From an uncultured Christensenellaceae bacterium (GTDB lineage Bacteria; Bacillota; Clostridia; Christensenellales; Borkfalkiaceae), in assembly GCA_910587005.1 (NCBI GenBank), contig CAJULB010000002.1:186001-250000 (forward strand): a stretch of DNA of 64,000 nt, in the 5' to 3' direction. Below, piece by piece: positions 9,099 through 15,781 of the stretch. Made by a program: the position numbers and the translations under genes. Positions within the stretch are counted from its first letter, which is position 1. The number at the start of each line of letters is the position of its first letter. Under the pieces are notes generated by a model that made no database searches, had not been told where the DNA came from, and saw only the letters and a list, made by a program, of their open reading frames with translations.

Positions 9099-9138
9099 CC
9101 GTCCCCGAACGCGTTAAGCGTTCGGGGACGGTTTTTAT
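9099..9138 (+). terminator. Rho-independent terminator
   Basis: A perfect 14-bp GC-rich stem (9099-9112 with 9118-9131), a 5-nt loop and a following T-rich tail. Confidence 0.92.
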
Positions 9139-9202
9139 TTTGTAAAATTATAAACATTATTATAAATTATACACAATATAATTAATTTTTATTAAATTTT
9201 TG

Positions 9203-9231
9203 TTGCATAAAAATAAATTTTATTATATAAT
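9203..9231 (+). promoter_or_regulatory. Promoter TTGCAT-17-TATAAT for the 9262 gene
   Basis: TTGCAT (9203-9208) and TATAAT (9226-9231) with a 17-bp AT-only spacer. RBS AAGGAG is at about 9250-9255. Confidence 0.82.
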
Positions 9232-9261
9232 CTATAAAATAATAGTTTTAAGGAGACAAAT

Positions 9262-10737
9262 ATGAAATTCAGCAAAAAGGTTCTTATAGGCCTTTTAACA
9301 GCCACCTGCGCGGTTGCGGGCACAGTAGGACTTGCGGCTTGTCAGGGCAACGGCAACAAGCCTGAACAGCCCACAGTAACGATAGGCGATAACGGAAACG
9401 TATTCGTAAACGGCGTAGATACGGGCATCGCGGCTAAAACCGACGTAAGCGTAAGCTATGTTTTGCAGGTAGGCGATAAAGTTACAGTTTATTATTCGGA
9501 CGGTACCTCTCAGGAAGTGCCTTTCTTGAATACAAACTTATCAGTCGGCGCAAACAAAATTAACCTTTCCCTGGACGCTCTTGCAACGGGTTTAACTTAT
9601 AAATTCGCACCCGGCAAAGCGGGCGATTACTTTATTTCGGTTACGGGTGAAAACGCAAAAGTTACGGTCGGCAACGAAACCGTAAGCGGAACGTACGTCG
9701 CCAAGCTTACCAAGGACGATGACGTGCTTGAAGTTAAATGCGCAACCGCCAACGGTAAGGCGGGCAGTTACACGATTAACGTAAACCCCGTAACGGTGCT
9801 GTTGTTCTCTAACGTATCAAATATCGTTCTTCCCAAAAAGGGCGCTACCGCATATTACAGCGTAAACGTTGAAAGCGGCGTTGCAGGCGCATATACGTTT
9901 AACGTAGGGTTCAGCGGTCAAGACGCAAAGTACGATTACACATTTACCGTTAACGGAAAAGCTTATCCGGTAGGAGGCTTCCATCCCGATTCTTTCAGCA
10001 CGATACTGAAAGAAGGCGAAAATTTAATTGCTATTACTTCCTCATTGCAGGCAGACAGCAGTGCAACCCTTTCTTTCACCGCTATCCCCTCGGGCGGCAC
10101 GTTGAACATCGGCGATAACAACCTTTCTTTTGAACAAGCCGATACTTTCTACGCATATACGTTTACCCCGACGGAGGACGGAGAATACAGCGTTAAAATA
10201 CCCGCGGGCATTAATGACAAATACGAAATGGTTTCCACGCTGAAAGTTCAAAATGCCGAGGGCGACGTTATTGCCGACGTTAAGATTGAACCTAATGAAG
10301 ATAATGTTATTGTAAGCACGCCGTTCGAAGCAAAGGCAAACGAAAAAGTTCTTCTGTTTGTTATGGCTGATTGCGCAGGCTATGAGAAATTGTCATCCTA
10401 CAAACTTACGATAGACAAGTTTGTGCCGCCCACGATAAGCTCTGCCGAACACACCGACGAGAATACCGCCGCTGAAATCAACGTCAACGAAAACGGCTCA
10501 AAGGTTGTACTTAACGTAGAAACAGCAGGCACTTACGTTTTACACATATCGTTCAGCAGAATGGCAAATAATGAAGTTGTTTCTCTTGGCAACCACCAGT
10601 TTTTAAGCAGTGACGAAAGCACGCTTACGCTTGAACTCAATCTTGAAGCAGGCGACAACGATATATCTTTGGTTTACGAAAGCGCGGGTTGGGATTCTTC
10701 CATAACCGTATATGCTTATCTTACGGCGAAAGCGTAA
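9262..10737 (+). CDS. Surface lipoprotein with beta-sandwich repeats (491 aa)
   Basis: Signal peptide with lipobox GLAAC (Cys27). After a short segment with the phrase IGDNGNVFVNGVDTG, related to the GENGNWWIGATDTG part of the 807-aa lipoprotein, the protein is made of about four repeated beta-sandwich modules of around 100 aa, each with a pattern like TYxFAPGKAGDYxISV, FYAYTFTPTEDGEYSV or GTYVLHISF. That pattern resembles bacterial pre-peptidase C-terminal-like or adhesin beta-sandwich domains. No catalytic motif is seen. It is a single-gene unit with its own promoter and terminator. Codon use matches its neighbours, and the shared N-terminus suggests it is a paralogue of the gene before it. 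Confidence 0.78.
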   Translation: MKFSKKVLIGLLTATCAVAGTVGLAACQGNGNKPEQPTVTIGDNGNVFVNGVDTGIAAKTDVSVSYVLQVGDKVTVYYSDGTSQEVPFLNTNLSVGANKINLSLDALATGLTYKFAPGKAGDYFISVTGENAKVTVGNETVSGTYVAKLTKDDDVLEVKCATANGKAGSYTINVNPVTVLLFSNVSNIVLPKKGATAYYSVNVESGVAGAYTFNVGFSGQDAKYDYTFTVNGKAYPVGGFHPDSFSTILKEGENLIAITSSLQADSSATLSFTAIPSGGTLNIGDNNLSFEQADTFYAYTFTPTEDGEYSVKIPAGINDKYEMVSTLKVQNAEGDVIADVKIEPNEDNVIVSTPFEAKANEKVLLFVMADCAGYEKLSSYKLTIDKFVPPTISSAEHTDENTAAEINVNENGSKVVLNVETAGTYVLHISFSRMANNEVVSLGNHQFLSSDESTLTLELNLEAGDNDISLVYESAGWDSSITVYAYLTAKA

Positions 10738-10768
10738 ACATTAATAAACGGTTATAAACAAAATATTG

Positions 10769-10800
10769 CCCGTCTTACTTTTACGGTAAGGCGGGTTTAT
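10769..10800 (+). terminator. Rho-independent terminator after the 9262 gene
   Basis: A 10-bp stem (10769-10778 with 10786-10795, one G-T pair) followed by a T-containing tail. Confidence 0.8.
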
Positions 10801-10802
10801 TA

Positions 10803-10847
10803 TTGCAAAAAATAATCCGCGGCGCACTGATTAGCGCGCCGCGGATT
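10803..10847 (-). terminator. Terminator of the polyferredoxin-TlpA operon
   Basis: A perfect 12-bp stem (10814-10825 with 10836-10847). On the minus strand it is followed by a T-run (complement of 10807-10812), so it ends transcription of the 10861 gene. Confidence 0.85.
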
Positions 10848-10860
10848 TAACGTTTTTATA

Positions 10861-13119
10861 TCACTTATTTAAAGTTTTTGAAATTTCTTCGCGGAGTTCT
10901 TCCTCCTCAACAGGTCCGTCCATAAAATACGATATATAACCGTCTTTATCTATTATCGCCGTTGTGGGATAAGCGCCGCTTCCGCCGAGCATTTTATAAC
11001 AAGCTATTTCCTGTGTGTCCTGTGCAAACACTATGCCGTAATCGTTCCAGCCCGTGCTGTTAATAAAGCTTTGCACGCCTTCCGCGCCGCCTTTGGGCAT
11101 TGCGGTTGCCGAATGTACCGCGACCATTATAATCTCGTCGCCGAACTCGGCGCGTACTTTTTCGAAATAGGGCAATTCCGCAACGCAAGGGTCGCACGTC
11201 GTGTACCAGAAATTGATTACCGTAACGGTGCCGCGGCTTTCCATTGTTGAAAATTCTTCGTAAGTAAGATTACCCCCGCCGTCGCACGTGCCCGCCGACT
11301 TATACGTTTTAAGCGTTATATCGGGGCATCTGTCGCCTTCCAAGAACACCGTATCTCTTTTAGCCGCCGCAAACATATTAAAAAGCTCATCGGCAGTAGG
11401 CACAACGATTTCACCGTCTTTTTCGCCTTCAAATTTGCTGTGAAGAAGTCCGTCAATAGTGACCGCCGTAATAGGTTTGGGTACTGAAATATCACCGCCG
11501 AACCACGAATAGATATTGACGTCCATATTATCCTGCGCGAAAGTTATATTATAGTTATTCCAACCCTGCTCGTCAATAAACGATTGTACGTCGCGGTCAT
11601 CCTTATAATAACAATGAATTGCTACAACTTCCACTTCGTCACGGCAATTCTGATAAAACTTATTTATTTCAGACATACCTGTAACGCTTGCTTCGATGTC
11701 CGTACTCCAAAAATAAATGACCTTGATATGAGTTTTACTATCATTGGAATATTCCCCGCCGTCGCTTGCCAAAGATTTATAGGTTGTTAATGTAAAATTG
11801 GGAACTCTGTATTGCGGTTTTTCGGGTAAATTATAACAAACCAACATTACTATAAGCAATGCTAACGCACATACCCAAGCGCATAACTCAACCACAAATT
11901 TAGGGTTTTTAACGGCAGTATTCATACCTGCACCCTTTACTCCTCCACGCACCTTGCGTTTTGATTTGGCGGGAGCGGAAGTTTCGGGCGATGCGTTTTC
12001 TGCTGTTGCCGAGGGCTGAGGCTCGACGGTGACGCTTTCAAGCACCGCCTCCGCATTTGTTCTGCTATGCGCTACAAGCTCGGAAACAACGGGCGCGGTT
12101 TCTTCCTCGGGGAAAACCCTTATCGGCGCGGTATCCTCCGCCTCTGCGGTTTGCGCGGTAAGCGTACTGCCGTTTTCCATAACCGAGGCAAGGGGCGCCG
12201 CCGAAGCCGTTTCCGCCGCGGGTACGGGCGAAATCTGCGCGCCTTTGACGAATATTTTAGAGCCTTTCCAGCTTATTGCCTGCGTAGGGCACACCGAAAC
12301 GCACTCGCCGCAGTTTATGCACTCGTGGTCGCCGACGTGCTTTATATCCATTTTGCAGGTCTGTATGCACATTCCGCAGTCAACGCACTTGCTTTCGTCA
12401 AGCTTTACGCCTATCAGCGCCCATTTGTTGAAAAAGCCGTAAATTGCGCCGAGCGGACAGAAAAATCTGCAAAAGAAACGGTAAACGAAGATACTGCCGA
12501 CAATAAAGAACACGAGCAGACAGAACTTCCACGTAAACAGATTGCCCAGCATCGCAAAAAAGCCCGTATTGTTGCTGTTTGAAAGCAAGCCGACCGCGCC
12601 CTCGAAGGTGCCCGCGGGGCAGATATACTTACAGAACGCGGGTATGCCGTGATAGATAAGCGGTATGGCTATTACCATTACGGCGAGTATTATGTACTTC
12701 AAAAACGACATAACGCGCGTGTAACGGCTCTTTTTAAGCTTAGGGGTTTTGATTTTGTGCAGAAGCTCCTGCCCCAAACCTACGGGGCACAGAAATCCGC
12801 AAATAGTCCTTGCAAGCGTTAACCCGAACAGCGCCAGAATACCGATTATGTAAAAACCCGCTCTGTCGCCGCTTTGCGCCATAGAGTCCTGCAACGCGCC
12901 CAGAGGGCACGCGAACGACGCGCCCGGGCAGGAATAGCAGTTTAACCCCGGCGAGCAGAGGTTTTTAAGCTTGCCGGTGTAAATGTTGCCCGTAATATAG
13001 CCCTTAATATTAGCGTTGACAAGCAGCGCCGCGTAGAGCTGAATTAGTCTGCGTTTTGACGGAGCGTGGTTTTTGAACCACAGCCCGACTTTTTTAAAGA
13101 AATTTTTAACCTTAGCCAA
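10861..13119 (-). CDS. Polyferredoxin membrane protein (NapH/NosR-like) fused to two TlpA-like thioredoxin domains
   Basis: A 752-aa fusion. Residues 1-235 form a polytopic membrane module of the NapH/NosR C-terminal type, with LNCYSCPGASFACPLGALQ (60-78) and paired-cysteine motifs CGFLCPVG (107-111), CKYICPAG (163-167) and CRFFCPLG (217-221). Residues 245-280 hold two [4Fe-4S] ferredoxin motifs: Cys 245/248/251/255 and 267/270/273/277. A long Ala/Glu/Pro-rich linker follows (about 295-395), then a transmembrane helix (about 408-428) and two TlpA-like domains. In the first (about 437-585) the active site reads WSTDIEAS, with no cysteine. The second (about 595-752) has FWYTTCDPC (Cys642/645). 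The likely role, inferred, is to carry electrons from cytoplasmic ferredoxin across the membrane to an extracytoplasmic thioredoxin, substituting for CcdA/DsbD. It overlaps the upstream membrane gene by 8 nt. Confidence 0.88.
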   Translation of the reverse strand: MAKVKNFFKKVGLWFKNHAPSKRRLIQLYAALLVNANIKGYITGNIYTGKLKNLCSPGLNCYSCPGASFACPLGALQDSMAQSGDRAGFYIIGILALFGLTLARTICGFLCPVGLGQELLHKIKTPKLKKSRYTRVMSFLKYIILAVMVIAIPLIYHGIPAFCKYICPAGTFEGAVGLLSNSNNTGFFAMLGNLFTWKFCLLVFFIVGSIFVYRFFCRFFCPLGAIYGFFNKWALIGVKLDESKCVDCGMCIQTCKMDIKHVGDHECINCGECVSVCPTQAISWKGSKIFVKGAQISPVPAAETASAAPLASVMENGSTLTAQTAEAEDTAPIRVFPEEETAPVVSELVAHSRTNAEAVLESVTVEPQPSATAENASPETSAPAKSKRKVRGGVKGAGMNTAVKNPKFVVELCAWVCALALLIVMLVCYNLPEKPQYRVPNFTLTTYKSLASDGGEYSNDSKTHIKVIYFWSTDIEASVTGMSEINKFYQNCRDEVEVVAIHCYYKDDRDVQSFIDEQGWNNYNITFAQDNMDVNIYSWFGGDISVPKPITAVTIDGLLHSKFEGEKDGEIVVPTADELFNMFAAAKRDTVFLEGDRCPDITLKTYKSAGTCDGGGNLTYEEFSTMESRGTVTVINFWYTTCDPCVAELPYFEKVRAEFGDEIIMVAVHSATAMPKGGAEGVQSFINSTGWNDYGIVFAQDTQEIACYKMLGGSGAYPTTAIIDKDGYISYFMDGPVEEEELREEISKTLNK

Positions 13120-13969
13120 GACCGATACACTCCGTACAAATATTTATAGCCTTGATAAGTATGGCGCGCATATTTCCGTTGACTATACCTAAAATTATGA
13201 ACGTAACCGCAAGCACGGCAAGGAAAATTCTTACGCCCAAAATAAAATACTTATGGTTTGAAAGCTTTTGCCACTTTGCGTATACTCCTGCGGCCGCCAT
13301 AACCGCCGTATTACCGCCTGACGTTACATAAACCGCTTCAACTCCGTTCTTTTCGTCCGATTTTGCGGAAGCGATAAGCTGTTTGACGTGCGGAAGCTGT
13401 TTTTTTGCCGAGATTGAAAGATACAGCGTTACACCGCACAAAATAAGCAAAGCCGCAAACGCGCAGGGCGCAAGGTGTTTTGCCATATTCAGCATTTCGC
13501 CGTTTACGTCCGTTTTGGGGAAGTTTGCCGACGTTGCAAGATAAGCTATTGCATAAGCGGTTCCCGCAAGACACAAAGCCGCCGCGGAGATTTTAACAAC
13601 AAGGCTTATTACTTCCCAGCGCTTTATAACGGTAAGCGAGGCGAGCCCGCTTTCGCCGACCTTTTGCGGAACGCGCTTTTTAATACGGCGGAGCGCATAG
13701 CAATCGTCTTTAAGCGGTGCGCGCTTTGCGGGAACGGTAAACACCTCCCACAGCACAAAGCCGATTATAATCATTGCTATCCATATCCAGAACGCAGGGG
13801 ATATGCGCGTAAGGCGTTCGGAAACTATTTCGGCTGTAAACGGACGGTTTCCGCCGGAAAGGTATATATCGAGCGTCTGCCAGATAAACAGCGCGCCCGT
13901 TATAACCGTCATTAAAGACAGCACTATGCCGTAGCACAGTCTTACGGTTTTGCACGTTTTTTCGCTCAT
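13112..13969 (-). CDS. Polytopic membrane protein, partner of the polyferredoxin fusion
   Basis: A 285-aa membrane protein with about five hydrophobic segments (near residues 10-32, 58-80, 118-145, 167-190 and 245-270), and a basic loop containing RRIKKRVPQKVGESG. I do not recognise a named family; similar proteins accompanying 4Fe-4S membrane proteins are the expected context. Its 3' end overlaps the start of the fusion gene by 8 nt, so the two are translationally linked and probably act together. RBS GGAGG lies just upstream of the ATG (13974-13979 region). Transcription comes from the promoter at 14038-14067. No cofactor ligands are obvious; a structural or quinone/ferredoxin-docking role is only a guess. 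Confidence 0.75.
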   Translation of the reverse strand: MSEKTCKTVRLCYGIVLSLMTVITGALFIWQTLDIYLSGGNRPFTAEIVSERLTRISPAFWIWIAMIIIGFVLWEVFTVPAKRAPLKDDCYALRRIKKRVPQKVGESGLASLTVIKRWEVISLVVKISAAALCLAGTAYAIAYLATSANFPKTDVNGEMLNMAKHLAPCAFAALLILCGVTLYLSISAKKQLPHVKQLIASAKSDEKNGVEAVYVTSGGNTAVMAAAGVYAKWQKLSNHKYFILGVRIFLAVLAVTFIILGIVNGNMRAILIKAINICTECIGLG

Positions 13970-14037
13970 AGCCGCCTCCTCGGAAAAAATTTTAATGAAT
14001 TTTCCGCGCTAAAAAATTGCTTAGCGCAAGTATAAGA

Positions 14038-14067
14038 ATTATAAGCTTTGGAGCGGGATATTGTCAA
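14038..14067 (-). promoter_or_regulatory. Promoter of the membrane-redox operon
   Basis: On the minus strand TTGACA (14062-14067) and TATAAT (14038-14043) are 18 bp apart. The leader contains two inverted repeats: GCGCTAA/TTAGCGC (14006-14012 and 14021-14027) and GGAAAA/TTTTCC (about 13982-14005). They could form hairpins and may regulate expression. Confidence 0.8.
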
Positions 14068-14094
14068 GTATTTTGTCATATTGCGCCGATTAGC

Positions 14095-14124
14095 TTGACA
14101 AAACCTCAGCTGAAAAGTTATGCT
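14095..14124 (+). promoter_or_regulatory. Candidate promoter of the cysteine desulfidase-like gene
   Basis: TTGACA (14095-14100) followed after 18 bp by TATGCT (14119-14124). The -35 is consensus and the -10 is weak. It lies back-to-back with the divergent redox-operon promoter, only about 30 bp away. Confidence 0.6.
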
Positions 14125-14158
14125 GAAAATGTAAAGTTTTTACTTTCGGGGAAACGCA

Positions 14159-15433
14159 ATGCAAAGAGAAATTTACGAAAGCTACATTAAGATACTTAAA
14201 GAAGAATTGCTGACCGCTATGGGCTGTACCGAGCCGATTGCAGTTGCGTACGCCGCCGCTCTTGCAAGAAGCGCGCTGGGAAGCCTTCCCGAAAGGGTTG
14301 AAATCGCCGTAAGCGGAAATATTTTAAAGAACGTTAAAAGCGTTATTGTACCCAACACCTGCGGTTTGAAGGGCGTGAAAGCGGCAACAGCCGCGGGGAT
14401 TATTGCGGGCAAGCCCGAAAATAAGTTACAGGTGCTTGCGGAACTGACCGACGAGGATATAAAAGCCGTTTCACAATACCTTAAAAAGGCTGAATTTACC
14501 GTAAAACAAGCGCAAAACGGGTGCGTGTTCGATATTGCCGTAAAAGTGTTTGCCGGCAATGACAGCGCGTTTGTGCGCATCGAGGGACACCATACCAACG
14601 TTGTGACCGTTGAAAGGAACGGCGAAAAGCTGGTTGACGGCAAGGTTTTGAAGGACGTTGAAAGCAATTTAACGGACAGAAGCGTTTTAAACGTTAAAGA
14701 CATTATTGATTTTGCCGACTGCGTTGAAATTGCGGACATCGAGGAAATTATTTCACGGCAGATTGAACTGAACAGCGCGATTGCCGAGGAAGGCTTGAAA
14801 AACGATTACGGCGCGCGCGTGGGGAAAATTTTGCTGAAAGCCTTCGGCGAAAGCGTGCATAACCGCGCAAAAGCGACTGCGGCGGCGGGCTCGGACGCGA
14901 GAATGAACGGCTGTAATCTGCCGGTTGTGATAGTTTCGGGCAGCGGAAATCAGGGTATGACCGCCTCTTTGCCCGTTGCGGTTTACGCAAAGCATATGAA
15001 TGTTACCCGCGAGAAAATGCTGAGGGCGGTTGCGCTTTCAGACCTGATTACGGTGCACCTTAAAACGGGCATTGGCAGGCTTTCGGCATACTGCGGGGCT
15101 GTCAGCGCGGGCGCGGGCGCGGGCGCGGGAATTGCGTACCTGTACGGCGGAAAATACAACGAAATTGCGCACACCGTAGTTAACGCGCTGGCGATTGATT
15201 CGGGACTGATTTGCGACGGTGCTAAGTCCAGCTGTGCCGCAAAGATTGCCGCGGCTGTGGACGCGGGACTTACTGGTATGGAAATGGAGCGCAACGGCAG
15301 CCGGTTCTGCGGAGGCGACGGTATTCTGGAACAGTGCGTTGAGCGCACCATTGAAAACGTTTGCGACCTTGCGCGCGTGGGTATGCGCGAAACCGACGAA
15401 GAAATTATTAAAATTATGATAAAAAGCTTTTAA
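14159..15433 (+). CDS. cyuA: L-cysteine desulfidase-like protein (UPF0597/CyuA family)
   Basis: A 424-aa cytosolic protein of the family that includes CyuA (YhaM) and archaeal CdsB, oxygen-sensitive [4Fe-4S] enzymes that split L-cysteine to pyruvate, ammonia and sulfide. Family marks are MGCTEPIAVAYAAALAR near the N-terminus (Cys23), the VSGNILKNVKSVIVPNT segment (about 50-67), a central ASLPVAVYAK region, a Gly/Ala-rich SAGAGAGAGIAYLYGG stretch and a C-terminal RFCGGDG motif. Length is typical. Conserved cysteines can supply cluster ligands. It is divergent from the redox membrane operon and ends at a strong terminator (15457). The shared intergenic region suggests related control, perhaps by thiol supply. 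A serine dehydratase-like activity cannot be excluded. Confidence 0.87.
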   Translation: MQREIYESYIKILKEELLTAMGCTEPIAVAYAAALARSALGSLPERVEIAVSGNILKNVKSVIVPNTCGLKGVKAATAAGIIAGKPENKLQVLAELTDEDIKAVSQYLKKAEFTVKQAQNGCVFDIAVKVFAGNDSAFVRIEGHHTNVVTVERNGEKLVDGKVLKDVESNLTDRSVLNVKDIIDFADCVEIADIEEIISRQIELNSAIAEEGLKNDYGARVGKILLKAFGESVHNRAKATAAAGSDARMNGCNLPVVIVSGSGNQGMTASLPVAVYAKHMNVTREKMLRAVALSDLITVHLKTGIGRLSAYCGAVSAGAGAGAGIAYLYGGKYNEIAHTVVNALAIDSGLICDGAKSSCAAKIAAAVDAGLTGMEMERNGSRFCGGDGILEQCVERTIENVCDLARVGMRETDEEIIKIMIKSF

Positions 15434-15456
15434 TTCGGGCTTTGATTATTAAAGTT

Positions 15457-15497
15457 AAGCCCCCCGCCGAACGGCAAGTTCGGCGGGGGGCTTTTAT
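15457..15497 (+). terminator. Rho-independent terminator after the desulfidase gene
   Basis: A perfect 16-bp stem (15457-15472 with 15478-15493), a 5-nt loop and a T-tail. It may also act on the convergent opp operon. Confidence 0.92.
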
Positions 15498-15517
15498 TGT
15501 TCAATTTAATTTGCGGA

Positions 15518-15781
15518 TTAACTTAACCACCAGTAAGCAAGCGCAATCAGCGCGCCGAAAACGACAAGCACTATCAGTACGATTGGCATAACCGCGGCGA
15601 ACATTCCCCTGACCATCTGCCAGTATTCCTTTCGGCTTACGTTGTGTCTGACCGTTTTTTGCTTGTTTTCGGTTTTTTGCTTTTTTACGGTGGGGTTGTA
15701 CCACCTGAAACCGTCCACGTTCATATCCACAATAGTGGTTTGGGTGTCCAGCTCGTCGTCCCGCTTATTCTTCCGCGACAT
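15518..15781 (-). CDS. Small membrane protein at the end of the opp operon (87 aa)
   Basis: An 87-aa protein with a charged, Lys/Gln-rich N-terminal half and a single C-terminal transmembrane helix (about residues 60-85). I do not recognise a family. It overlaps the end of the oppF-like gene by 17 nt and is the last gene before the terminator region, so it is co-translated with the transporter and may be an accessory subunit. The frame is open with a proper ATG, and the hydrophobic tail argues for a real gene. Confidence 0.65.
   Translation of the reverse strand: MSRKNKRDDELDTQTTIVDMNVDGFRWYNPTVKKQKTENKQKTVRHNVSRKEYWQMVRGMFAAVMPIVLIVLVVFGALIALAYWWLS

Noticed and set aside
15106..15129. GCGGGC tandem repeat
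   Set aside because: Codes for the Gly/Ala stretch that belongs to the desulfidase family and is inside the gene.
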